Origin: Aegilops tauschii subsp. strangulata | Lineage: Eukaryota; Streptophyta; Magnoliopsida; Poales; Poaceae | DNA length: 64,000 bases | Assembly: GCF_002575655.3 (NCBI RefSeq) | Contig: NC_053041.3 | Span: 371,673,054 to 371,737,053 of the forward strand | Direction: 5' to 3' | Shown here: piece by piece, positions 22,376-34,400 of the stretch | How positions within the stretch are numbered: position 1 is the stretch's first letter | Layout of the letters: each line of letters begins with the position of its first letter | The notes under the pieces: generated by a model | Told to the model about the DNA's origin: nothing | The model's database searches: none | Seen by the model: the letters and a program-made list of their open reading frames with translations, nothing else | Made by a program: the position numbers and the translations under genes

Positions 22376-22390
22376 AAGCTTGGGGATGCT
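22376..22390 (+). other. Polypurine tract of element A
   Basis: AAGCTTGGGGATGCT is directly followed by the 3' LTR start TGATACG. The identical AAGCTTGGGGATGC occurs at 20241 and 20297. Confidence 0.85.
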
Positions 22391-23908
22391 TGATACGTCT
22401 CCAACGTATCTATAATTTTTTATTGTTCCATGCTATTATATATTCTGTTTTGGATGTTTAATGGGCTTTATTATACACTTTTATATTATTTTTGGGACTA
22501 ACCTATTAACCGGAGGCCCAGCCCAAATTGCTGTTTTTTTGCCTATTTCAGTGTTTCGAAGGAAAAGGATATCAAACGGAGTCCAAACGGAATGAAACCT
22601 TCGGGAACGTGATTTTTGGAACAAACGTGATCCAGAGGACTTGGAGTGGACGTCAAGCAATCAATGAGGAGGCCACGAGGCAGGGGGGCGCGCCTACCCC
22701 CCTGGGCGCGCCCTCCACCCTTGTGGGCCCCTCGTAGCTCTCCACCGCCGCAACCTTCTGTACCTGTGAGATCCCATCTTGGGGCATTTTTCGGCGCTCC
22801 GCCGGAGGGGGCATCGATCACGGAGGGCTTCCACATCAACACCATAGCCTCTCCGATGATGTGTGAGTAGTTTACCTCAGACTTTCGGGTACATAGTTAT
22901 TAGCTAGATGGCTTCTTCTCTCTCTCTCTCTTTGGATCTCAATACAAAGATCTCCTCGTTTCTCTTGGAGATCTATTTGATGTAACTCTTTTTGCGGTGT
23001 GTTTGTCGAGATCCGATGAATTGTGGGTTTATGATCAAGATTATCTATGAACAATATTTGAATCTTCTCTGAATTCTTTTATGTATGATTGGTTATCTTT
23101 GCAAGTCTCTTCGAATTATCAGTTTGGTTTGGCCTACTAGATTGATCTTTCTTGCAATGGGAGAAGTGCTTAGATTTGGGTTCAGTCTTGCGGTGCTCGA
23201 TCCCAGTGACAGTAGGGAAAACGGCACGTATTGTATTGTTGCCATCAAGGATAAAAAGATGGGGTTTATATCATATTGCATGAGTTTATCCCTCTACATC
23301 ATGTCATCTTGCTTAAAGCGTTACTCGGTTCTTATGAACTTAATACTCTAGATGCATGCTGGATAGCGGTCGATGTGTGGAGTAATAGTAGTAGATGCAG
23401 GCAGGAGTCGGTCTACTTGTCACGGACGTGATGCCTATATACATGATCATACCTAGATATTCTCATAACTATGCAAAATTCTATCAATTGCTCGACAGTA
23501 ATTTGTTCACCCACTGTAATACTTATGCTATCTTGAGAGGATCCACTAGTGAAACCTATGGCCCCCGGGTCTATTTTCCATCATAGTAATCTACCTTCAA
23601 TAAGCTATTTCTATCACCGTTTATTTTGCAATCTTTACTTTTTATCTTTATCATAAAAATACCAAAAATATTATCTTATCATCTCTATCAGATCTCACTT
23701 TTGCAAGTGGCCGTGAATGGATTGACAACCCCTTTATCGCGTTGGTTGCAAGGTTCTTATTTGTTTGTGTAGGTACGAGGGACTTGAGCGTGGCCTCCTA
23801 CTGGATTGATACCTTGGTTCTCAAAGACTGAGGGAAATACTTACGCTACTTTGCTGCATCACCCTTACTTGTTCAAGGGAAAAACCAATGCATGCTCAAG
23901 AGGTAGCA
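22391..23908 (+). repeat. 3' LTR of element A (1518 bp)
   Basis: Same ends as the 5' LTR but with a 73-base deletion at the position equal to 17003-17075, between two TCCA copies. The deletion removes the TATA box. At 23908 the LTR ends in GGTAGCA and is followed at once by chromovirus gag sequence. Confidence 0.9.
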
Positions 23909-26900
23909 GCAAGCATTCTGCACTGCACATGTTTCAGCTGGAGCTATGAGTATGAAGAAGCGTGAGTTTCGCAAATTACGCCAGGGGAATCGTACTGTGG
24001 GGCAGTACGTGGATGAGTTCAGTAAGTTAGCTCGCTACGCCCCAGATGATGTGGCGACGGATGCCGCGAAGCAGGAGAAGTTTATGGAAGGGATGAATGA
24101 TGAGCTGAGCATGCAGTTGATGGTGGCAACATTTGCTAACAACCAGGAGTTGGTAGACAGGGCTCTTATGATATAAGGCAAGCAGCAGCAGATAGAGAGT
24201 CACAAAAGGAAGTATGGACAAGGGAAGTACAACTCTGGAGCTCAGTAGAAGCCTCGTTTTACCCCGAACTCGGGAGGACATACCCATCATAACCATGGAG
24301 GCCACACTCACACTGGAGGAATTCCACACAAGCACAGTGGCCCTAAGAATGGGAATGGGAATGGAGGAAGCAGCAGCCAGAACCGTTCCAACCCAGCAAC
24401 ACCCGCTAAGAAGGATCTGAGTCACGTTACCTGTTACAAGTGCAGGAAGACTGGACACTACGCCAATGATTGTTTTGAGTTGAAGAATGGTAACGGGAAT
24501 GGAAGTTCTGGAAAGAAGCCCAACCCCTTCACCAAAGGTCAGGTGAACCACGTCAACGTGGAGGAAGTTGAAGAGCAGCCCGATGCAGTTATCGGTAAGT
24601 TTTTGATTAAGTCATTTACTGCTACTGTTCCTTTTGATACTGGTGCATCGCATTCATACATATCAAGGGGATTTGTGGATAAGTATAAGTTGCCCACCAA
24701 AGTCCTTAAGACACCTATGTTAGTAAGCTCACTTGGAGCGGAATATATGGCAAGCAGAGGATGTTTTCAGGTGCCATTGACCATAGGTAGGCATGTTTTC
24801 CCCTCAGACCTAGTAATTTTGGAGTAACAAGGATTGGATGTGATACTAGGCATGGATTGGCTATCGATGTATGGAGGAAACATCGATTGTGTTAGCAAGA
24901 CAATTCTCCTTACCACCCCTGAGGGAAAAAGGATCAAGTATGTGTCTCGGCATGCGCCAAGGAGGACTCAAGTAAATTCACTTTCCGGAGTTGTTCAGGA
25001 GGAAGTACCAGTTGTGAAGGATTACCCTGATGTATTCCCCGAGGAATTACCAGGCATGCCACCAGATCGAGATATAGAGTTTTTGATAGAGTTGTTGCCA
25101 GGCACCGGGCCAATATCGAATAGACCGTATCGGATGCCCGCAAATGATCTGGAGGAAATTAAGAAGCAGATTAAGGAGTTATTGGAGAAAGGTTATATTC
25201 GACCAAGTTCATCACCGTGGGGAGCCCAGTGCTCTTAGTTGAGAAGAAGGATGGATCTTTGAGAATGGTTGTTGATTATCGTGCACTGAATGAGGTGACG
25301 ATCAAGAACAAGTACCCACTACCGATGATCAATGATTTGTTTGACCAGCTGCAAGGAGCTAAAGTATTCTCCAAGATCGATCTTCGATCAGGATACCATC
25401 AGTTGAAAATTCGAGAACAGGATATACCCAAGACAGCTTTTACCACAAGGTATGGGCTATATGAGTACACAGTCATGTCTTTTGGATTGACTAACGCCCC
25501 TGCCTATTTCATGAGTATGATGAATATAGTGTTCATGGAGTTTTTGGATAAGTTTGTTGTAGTGTTCATTGATGATATATTGGTATACTCGAAGAATGAA
25601 GAGGAACACAAGGGACATTTGCGTTTAGTTCTCGAGAAGCTCAGGGAACATCAGCTGTACGCCAAGTTCAGCAAATGTGAGTTCTGGTTGAAAGAAGTTG
25701 GATTTCTTGGACATGTTACATCAGGAGAAGGTATAGCAGTGGACCCTACCAAGGTTCAGCCTATCACAGAGTGGTTGGCACCCACCTCAGTTGGTGAGAT
25801 CCGCAGTTTTCTTGGACTCGCAGGATATTACCGGAGATTTATTGAGATTTTTTCCAAGATTTCGAAGCCCATGACGGAGTTATTGAAGAAGGACACCAAG
25901 TTTAAGTGGACCGAAGAATGTGAGGCCAGTTTTCAGGAGTTGAAGAAACGGTTAGTTACAGCCCCAGTGCTAATTCTTCCGGATATACGCAAGGATTTCC
26001 AAGTGTATTGCGACGCTTCTCGCCAAGGACTGGGAGGTGTACTTATGCAAGACGAAAGAGTTGTTTCATATGCCTCACGTCAGATTCGACCACATGAATT
26101 GAATTATGCCACTCATGATTTGGAGTTAGCAGCCGTAGTGCATGCCCTCAAGACCTGGAGACATTTTCTCATTGGAAACCATTGTGATGTATACACGGAT
26201 CATAAGAGCTTGAAGTACATTTTCACGCAGAAGGAGTTGAATCTCAGGCAAAGGAGATGGTTGGAGCTTATAAAAGATTATGATATGAAGCTACATTATG
26301 ACCCAGGGAAGCCCAATGTTGTAGCAGACGCGTTGAGCCTCAAGAGTTATGTTAATACTGTCCTAACCGGAGGTTTACCCTAGGAGTTAGCCGACGATCT
26401 CAGAGAACTTCGTTTGGAGATAGTTCCTGGAGGTTTTGTTGCAGCATTGGAGGTTCAGTCCACATTATTGGGAAAGATTCGAGAGGCCCAGAAGACCGAT
26501 AAGGAGATTGCAGAAATAAAGGAGAGGATGAGCAAAGGAAAAGCCAAAGGTTTTCGTGAGGTTGAGCACGAAACTTTATGGTTTGATGATCGTATATATG
26601 TGCCCAATGACCCAGAGATCAGGAAGTTAATACTTCAAGAGGCTCATGATTCGCCATACTCGATTCACCCCGGAAGCACTAAGATGTATTTAGATTTGAA
26701 GGAGCGTTTCTGGTGGACCGGTATGATGAAGGATATTGCTGAGTATGTAGCCGTATGTGATGTATGTCAAAGAGAGAAGGCAGAAGATTAGAAGCCAGCA
26801 GGGTTACTACAGCCTATGCCAATACCCGAATGGAAGTGGGATAAGCTTCGCATGGATTTTATCACATGATTACCCAGGACACGATCAGGATATGATTCTA

Positions 26901-27689
26901 TTTGGGTAGTAGTTGATCGCTTTACCAAAGTGGCTCACTTTATCCCAGTGAAAACAACCTATACGAGTGCAAAGTTGGCCAAGATAATGTCTGCATGGAG
27001 TTCCGAGGACTATCGTATCAGATAGAGGAACATAGTTTACCTCGAAGTTTTGGAATCAGCTGCACCAGACTTTGGGTACCAGGCTTGAGTTCAGTAAAAC
27101 CTTTCATCCGCAGACAGATGGACAGACCGAGAGAGTCAATCAGATTCTGGAGGACATGTTGAGAGCTTGTGCGCTAGATTATGGATCTAGTTGGGATGAT
27201 AATTTGCCTTACGCGGAGTTCTCTTATAACAACGTCTACCAAGCTAGTTTGAAGATGGCCCCTTTCAAAGCTTTGTTTGGAAGGAGGTGCAGGACACCAT
27301 TGATGTGGGATGAAGTTGGAGACCGTCAGTTGTTCGGACCGTATTTGATCAAGGAGTCTGAAGAGAGGTTAAGTTGATTTGAGATAGACTGAAGGTAGCT
27401 TAGTCTAGGTAGAAGAGTTATGCCGACATGAAATGCAAGGAGGTAGTCTACGAAGTAGGAGATAGAGCATATCTTCGTGTGTCACCGCTACGAGGAGTTA
27501 AACGATTTGGGGTCAAAGGAAAGTTAGCCCCAAGATTTGTAGGACCGTATCGAGTTCTAGAACGCATGGGAGAAGTCGCCTATAAGTTGGAGTTACCCGA
27601 AGGATTGTCAGGAGTTCATGATGTGTTTCACGTTTCCCAGTTGAAGAAGTGCCATGCAGAGATGGCCGATATTCCTCTAAGAGATACAG
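23909..27689 (+). pseudogene. Chromovirus gag-pol (gag part, PR, RT, RNase H, integrase)
   Basis: Gag enters in frame at the junction and reads KKREFRKLRQGNRTVGQYVD. A CCHC knuckle, CYKCRKTGHYANDC, is near 24435. Protease has PFDTGASHSYIS (about 24634) and ILGMDWL. RT has [12 protein letters not shown] and [10 protein letters not shown] (about 25565); RNase H has [12 protein letters not shown] and [11 protein letters not shown]. Integrase has HPGSTKMYLD, CDVCQREKAE and HPQTDGQTERVNQ. Stops lie at about 24174, 24247, 24825, 26381, 26789 and 26866, and frameshifts near 25215, 27000 and 27390. The copy is dead. The frame runs to the insertion point of element B and resumes at 39217. Confidence 0.9.
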
Positions 27690-30600
27690 TGTGACGCCCC
27701 CGATTCAATCGTACACTAATCATGCATGCAAATGTGTACGATCAAGATCAGGGACTCACGGGAAGATATCACAACACAACTCTACAACATAAATAAGTCA
27801 TACAAGCATCATAATACAAGCCAGGGGCCTCGAGGGCTCGAATACAAGTGCTCGATCATAGACGAGTCAGCGGAAGCAACAATATCTGAGTACAGACATA
27901 AGTTAAACAAGTTTGCCTTAAGAAGGCTAGCACAAACTGGGATACAGGTCGAAAGAGGCGCAGGCCTCCTGCCTGGGATCCTCCTAACTACTCCTGGTCG
28001 TCGTTAGCGGGCTGCACGTAGTAGGAGGCACCTCCGGTGTAGTAGGAGTCGTCGTCGACGGTGGCATCTGGCTCCTGGGCTCCAGCATCTGGTTGCGACA
28101 ACCAGGTAGAAAGGAAAGGGGGAAAAGAGGGAGAAAAGCAACCATGAGTACTCATCCAAAGTACTCGCAAGCAAGGAGCTACACTACATATGCATGGGTA
28201 TATGTGTAAAGGGCCATATCGGTGGACTGAACTGCAGAATGCCAGAATAAGAGGGGGATAGCTAATCCTGTCGAAGACTACGCTTCTGGCAGCCTCCATC
28301 TTGCAGCATGTAGAAGAGAGTAGATGGTAAGTTCACCAAGTATCATCGCATAGCATAAACCTACCCGACGATCCCCTCCTCGTCGCCCTGTTAGAGAGCG
28401 ATCACCGGGTTATATCTGGCACTTGGAAGGGTGTGTTTTATTAAGTATCCGGTTCTAGTTGTCATAAGGTCAAGGTACAACTCTGGGTCGTCCTATTACC
28501 GAGGGACACGGCTATTCGAATAGATAAACTTCCCTGGAGGGGTGCACCACATAACCCAACACGCTTGATCCCATTTGGCCGGACACACTTTCCTGGGTCA
28601 TGCCCGGCCTCGGAAGATCAACACGTCGCAGCCCCACCTAGGCACAACAGAGAGGTCAGCACGCCGGTGTAAATCCTATGGCGCAGGGGTCTGGGCCCAT
28701 CGCCCATTGCACACCTGCACGTTGCGAACGCGGCCGAAAGCAGACCTAGCCTAGCAGGCGTTCCAGTCCAATCCGGCGCGCGCCACTAAGTCGCTGACGT
28801 CACGAAGGCTTCGGCTGATACCACGACGTCGAGTGCCCATAACTGTTCCCGCGTAGTTGGTTAGTGCGTATAGACCAAATGGTCAGACTCAGATCAAATA
28901 CCAAGATCTCGTTAAGCGTGTTAAGTATCCGCGAACGCCGACCAGGGCCAGGCCCACCTCTATCCTAGGTGGTCTCAACCTGCCCTGTCGCTCCGCCACA
29001 AAGTAACAGTCGGGGGCCGTCGGGAACCCAGGCCCACCTCTACCGGGATGGAGCCACCTGCCCCTTCAGCCCCCATCTCTGAACAGTGTCATAAGTAATG
29101 TAACAGTATAAAGTATATAGCATATGCCCGTGATCACCTCCCGAAGTGATCACGGCCCAGTAGTATAGCATGGCAGATGGACAAGAGTGTAGGGCCACTG
29201 ATGGAACACTAGCATCCTATACTAAGAAGTAGGATGGCAGGTAAGGGTAACAACTGTAGGAACAATGACAGGCTATGCAACAGAATAGGATTAACGGAAA
29301 TCAGTAACATGCTACACTACTCTAATGCAAGCAGTATAGAGAAGAATAGGCGATATCTGGTGATCAAGGGGGGGGCTTGCCTGGAAGCTCAGCCGAGAAG
29401 GAGGGGTCGTCAACACCGTAGTTGTACTGGGTAGCAGCGGCGTCGATCTCGGTGTCTAGAGAGAGAAGAGGGGGAAGAAACAATAAATACAATGCAAACA
29501 AATACATGGCGATGCATGACATGACAAAGCGTGATGCTAGGTGTGCCCAATCGTGGTAGTAGGTGATACCGGCGAAGGGGGAAAACATCCGGGAAAGTAT
29601 TCCCGGTGTTTCGCGTTTTCGGACAGATGAACCGGAGGGGGAAAGTTGCGAGTTCGATAGGTTAGGGATGTGTGGCGCACGAACGGGCTACGTATTTGGA
29701 TTCGTCTCGTCGTTCTGAGCAACTTTCATGTAGAAAGTATTTTCATCCGAGTTACGAATTATTTTATATGATTTTCTAAAGATTTAATCATTTTTAGAAT
29801 TTATTTAATTAATTTAATTCAACATTATCCAGAATAGTGCACGCTGACGTCAGCAGTCAACAGGGGAGTTGACTGGTCAAGTGACGTGTGGGTCCCGTTC
29901 GTCATTGACTGTTTAGTCTAATTAGGGTTTAACTAATCTAATTACTATTTAATTAAACTAACTAGTTAATTAGATTAATTAAACATGACTAATTAACTTA
30001 ATTAATTAATTAATTAATTATTTGTTTATATTTTTATAATTCTTTTTTTATATAATTCGTTCCAGGGGTGGGCCCCGGCTGTCATTGGGCCAGGGGCCTT
30101 AACGGGCACTGGGCGATGGATCGGGCACGGGGCGGAACGTGCGCCCGCTTGGAGGCCCGAGGCCAACAAGGGGCCGCCGGCCACGGCGGCAGCCGGAGCA
30201 GCGCGGCAAGGGGGCGACAGAGCGGGGCGGACGGCGAGGCACGGCGACCGGACGCGCAGGCGACAACGGGCGCCGCGGGACAGTGAGGCCAGTGGCGGCG
30301 ACGAGCGTGACGGCCGTGGGGCGGCAGCGGCAGCCGCAGAGGGCGGCGGCGGGCGGCGGAGCGAGACAGAGGAGAAGGAGGGGGCCTCACGAGGGGTTGC
30401 AGGGCACGGGGCAGTGGAGGTCGAGGGGGAAGTCGGAGACGAGGCGGCGAAGAGGAGGCAGTCCGGTGGGGGGGGGAGGAAGCAGGCCGGCGAGGGAGCT
30501 CCGGCGTCGTGTCCTTCGGCGAGGCGGCAATCCGGGTGGCGCCGGACGAGGGCGAGGCGGCGGCGCACGGCGGCGTCGTGGCGGTGGCGACGGGCGTCGG

Positions 30601-31395
30601 GGGCGACAGGGTCAGTGACTAGGCGAGGCCGCGGCTTCAGGCGGTGCCGCTCGAGGAAGAGGAGGGGTGCGGAGGAGTCCGAGAGGGGCGGGGCTTGCGC
30701 CGGCTGGCGATGGGGTTCCCTGGGCAACGGCGGGCGGCGGCGAGCCCGACCCCGATTGGATCGGGGGAGAGGGAGAGTGGGGGCGTGAGTGGGGGAAAGT
30801 GGAATGAGTGGGGGTGGGGGTTAGGGTTTCGGGGGGTTAATGGGGGCGTGGGGGGTTGGCTGGCAGGTTTGGGGCTGGCCTGGTGGTTCATGGCCCAGTT
30901 GGGCCGGTGGGCTGCTGGGCCGAAGCCTAGTGGGGGGGGGGGGGTGATTGCTTTTCTTTTCCCTTTTCTTATTTATTTTATTTTCTATTTTATTTCTAGT
31001 TTCTTTTACTTTTAGCTTTATAAAATTTAAAAGCGACAACTAATTTGGTTATTAAATAGGTCACATGCCCAAATATTTTGGCACTTTAAATAAAGTATTT
31101 TGCATTTGCTTATTATTTTAAAAGCATTTTAGATAATTGTTTTATCGCTGTTTTAGTTTATTTAGTGAATTTAAGTATTTTATTAACAGATGATTTCTTC
31201 ACCAACATTTATCATGGATTATTTGACACATTAGGAACAATTTAGTTTTGACTTTTGAAAACTTTAATTGTTTTGACTTTAATTCAAACTTGAATTTGGA
31301 TCGGTTCTGAACTAACGCGAGATTAGCGACAGTAATCGTGGTGGCGTGGCACCATTAGCAGAGTTTCACTATAGCTTAACTATCCGGGCGTCACA
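27690..31395 (-). repeat. Left LTR of element B (3' LTR, 3706 bp)
   Basis: It starts TGTGACGCCCCCGATTC and ends CCGGGCGTCACA on the plus strand. A GC-rich block of about 850 bp (30065-30910) between AT-rich flanks (TTAATTAATTAA runs near 29990) is shared with the right LTR. In the first 410 bp I count about eight substitutions between the LTRs, pointing to a fairly recent insertion. All long open frames within are GC-composition artefacts. Confidence 0.9.
30779..30950 (+). repeat. G-run cluster in left LTR of B
   Basis: The plus strand carries more than eight runs of four or more G within about 90 bases (GAGTGGGGGTGGGGGTTAGG and neighbours), then a run of 12 or more G near 30933. This could form G-quadruplexes on the strand opposite to the element's RNA. 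The right LTR has the same cluster. Confidence 0.7.
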
Positions 31396-31412
31396 ATTCT
31401 CCTCCACTACAA
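31396..31412 (-). other. Polypurine tract of element B
   Basis: Minus-strand GTAGTGGAGGAGAAT directly precedes the 3' LTR start TGTGACGCCCGG. The plus-strand CACTACAAGAAAT seen here is only its neighbour. Confidence 0.75.
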
Positions 31413-34400
31413 GAAATCTCGTCCCGAAATTTAAGAGGGGTGTAAGGGGGAAAGTTCTGGTTACGAAATTCTAATGATTCTTATCGGTCTTGGTTGCTCT
31501 TCTCGAAGAGGTCGATCCATTACGTTGATATCTGCATTTCTCTGCTTCAGGTCATCATGATGAAGTCGGCGTCCTTTCTTCGGGAACTCTATTGTGCTTA
31601 CGAAAGAATAAAGGGGTATTCCGGGAGAACGGACCTCTGCAAGGTCGACTATCTGGTCGATAACATCGAGGAAGGTGGCGAAAGTATCTCTCGAATTGAA
31701 ATTTAAGAAAATATCTAGAGCAATATAAAGAGGTATCATGGGAAGTTTCAAGCGGGCAGGCAATCGTTCGATGCCTGAAACAGAGTGTGAAAGGGTTCAG
31801 AGCAATGGGCATAAGTATTGTTTCGGATACCAGAATTGGTGATCTCTCGAAAGGTGGCCCGTGAATTACATACGAAGCCGCGCGTGAGGAATAACTTTGG
31901 AAACAAGGGGTACAGGAGAGTCAGGTTTCGATCCTGTGGAACTGTGGGTTATGGGCCCACCATGTGGGTTAAAAGTAGAAAGGGCAGTAATGTCTTGCAC
32001 GATCATGTAAGCAAGGCATGTAAGAGGATAGCCTGTCAGTTATGTCGGCAACAACATCGGTACCAAGGGCGAGGGACGAAGAGAACCATTTTCCTGCTCG
32101 TTGAACGAGGCGGACCAATAGGCAAAGTTCTCGTCCATCGGTGGTTACCGGAATGCCGTCAACAATAGTAACAGGGTCTTACTGATAGAGTGGTACAACA
32201 AGGAGCTTATCTAAGCAGTGAATTATCACTGCTCAGATAAGTAGACAACAAGAAATGTTTAAACAAACAATGGAAAGGAAAACGCGATTATCAGATTAAA
32301 CAGAACAATGGAAAGGAAAATGTGTTTAAACACATGTTTCAGGGATATATCCTTCCCAAGGACAAGCAGAGCATGATATCCATGACAGGATATAAAGTAT
32401 AAAACCATTTAGGTAAGGGGAGAGGAATTTCATGACATAACCCAAACAACAGTGTTTGGATAATGGACAAAGAAAATTTAGCATTGTTCTTCAAATGCTC
32501 TTATTGAAAATCGGAGTACCACAGACATGCTTCGAGATAGCATTGGCATAGTCTTCAAGCAAAGGTCGGACTTTGGACACAAAGGATCCATAGGAAACAA
32601 CTTATAGAATAAGTCTTACAATTTCCTCATGGAAGAATGGATAACCTTGCTGAAAAGGAATCTATAACAATAGGGCCTCCGGCCAGGTGTGCTAGGCAGG
32701 ACATCACCTTACGGGGTCACATAAAGACCATTGTTATAACTCTTGGAAATATATTCCAACCATCATATCTGACCGAGATTCAGATCTGATGGGTGTCAGG
32801 ATAACTCAGGCTCAGGATGCCTGAGAAGAAAGGTGCAACACAATTTGATGAGATGACATTGCAAGATTCTCGGGAAATGAACTATGGAAGCAAGTTCCGA
32901 AACAAGAGTTCATCATTAAGCCAAGGAGAGGATGAGAAGGTGGCTGATGGACTCAACGACAACTCATCGGGATTTCCAAAAAGATGGGATTCCACAATTA
33001 TGCGAACAAGGAGATAACATTTGTCAGATCAAATAATATAATGATGTGTGCTCGAGGAAAACATACACAATTAAACATCGGTTCAAAGGCGCGCCCAAAA
33101 TATGGGCAAAGGTAGCCTGATCAATTGTTGGAATGGTCATCCAATAACCGATAGGCTAAGAATGAACTGTCGATGATTAACTTCAAAGCAATAGGGTTGC
33201 TAGAAGTGCAAAATCCAAACAGCACCGATCACCTGTTGGTATCCAGGTTGGAACCAACACGGGGACCAAGAAAGAATGGTGATGGTTAGAAGTATTACAA
33301 TATCAAGCATTAATAGTTGAGGTAATTCCCTCAACATTCTAGACATAACAGATGGTAATACTCCAAGATAGAATCATAATATAAGTTGGATAGAAAGGAA
33401 ACTACACAAAACATGACCAAGTTTTGTGTCGGAGGGAATGCGAGAATGTTGTTGTTGATAACACAAAACATCGAGGGGCAAGGATGGTATTTCTCATCAC
33501 GAATTCGATTGATATCCTGGAAGAGCTCAGAATGTTGATGATGATCACGACACAATTGTCGAGAGATTTCATGAAGATGTAATCCATCGGCGATGACATC
33601 AAGTCAAAGGAATGATGAAGCGAAAGGTTATTGGAACCACGAGAACGACACAAACTTGGAATCAAGTTTGCTGTTCAAGGAGAATTGATATGATGAGGAA
33701 GATCGATGCAAGATTAGCTCATCGTTGAAAATTGTGCTCCGGGAAGGACCGGGTAGCACAGTTAAAATTTAGTACATTAATGGTATAGCCGATCAAGCTA
33801 GCAATGACTTGAAGGATTATTAAACTTGTAAGCAATGGGAATTAATTAGAGTTATTGAATCGGAGTGCGGAATTGATTCACTTATCGATGTTCTCGGTTG
33901 ACGACAACCCAGAACCCGTGGAGTCACTATGACAGGAAAGGTACTACTTCATCAGAAATTCATAAGTTATATCCTCGAGATACCATGGGGGTAATACAAG
34001 AAGGCAGATAAAAATAGAGGTTGGGCAGGCGTATTGATCTGCAGAAGGCAAGTACTCTAACATGTCCGAGAAATGGAATCAAGAAGAAAATATGGTCGGA
34101 ACCATGGTTGCAAAAGACCAATTCCCATATATAAGATGAACTTATACCAAAGAGGGTTTAAGAGAAGCATCCATGATAAGATCAACATCGTGTCCATGGG
34201 CATGAACGCAAGGTTTAAGGTCGACTCCCACTTCTCCAATACACAACTTCCCATTTACTGCTCTCGGTTAAGAATGTTTAGAGTTTGATAGTTTAACTAG
34301 CGGAATACCAGAAGGTTATGACCCATGAAGCCTTTTGGGTTCACACAAATTAAGGAAGGTATATGTTCAACCCATCGGGGCATCTTAGGGACAGATACCA

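Larger units (their letters stand above)
19580..22390 (+). other. Non-coding 3' interior of element A
   Basis: It starts with GCGCTTGTTGGGAGGCAACC, a landmark also in C and D. It holds two internal polypurine-like motifs (20241, 20297), three GCTTCACTTATAT repeats (20514-20632) and long AT-rich stretches, and ends in the true polypurine tract. A 120-codon His-rich ATG frame at 21052-21414 is shifted by an indel in the homologous part of element D, so I do not call it a gene. Confidence 0.7.
16653..23908 (+). mobile_element. LTR retroelement A, Athila-like, non-autonomous
   Basis: LTRs lie at 16653-18233 and 22391-23908, both starting TGATACGTCTCC and ending GGTAGCA. The interior has a tRNA-Asp primer site, decayed gag and protease pieces, a 2.8-kb non-coding 3' region and a polypurine tract. 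There is no RT, RNase H or integrase, so movement would need a partner. The LTR type is that of the Sabrina/WHAM group of Triticeae elements, to my recollection; a repeat database would settle the name. The five bases on the left (acatc) and right (gcaag) differ, so this is not a simple insertion. Confidence 0.85.

Noticed and set aside
30026..30727. Long Pro/Ala/Arg-rich frames in the LTRs of B (also 37905-38618)
   Set aside because: They follow from very high GC content, are open in several frames on both strands, lack ATG starts and fall in an LTR leader.
31402..31418. CACTACAAGAAAT, resembling a CACTA transposon terminus
   Set aside because: It lies in the polypurine tract flank of element B, with no subterminal repeats or partner end; coincidence.
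31818..32168. 116-codon frame inside element B
   Set aside because: Antisense to the element, no domain and no copy to compare; insufficient support.
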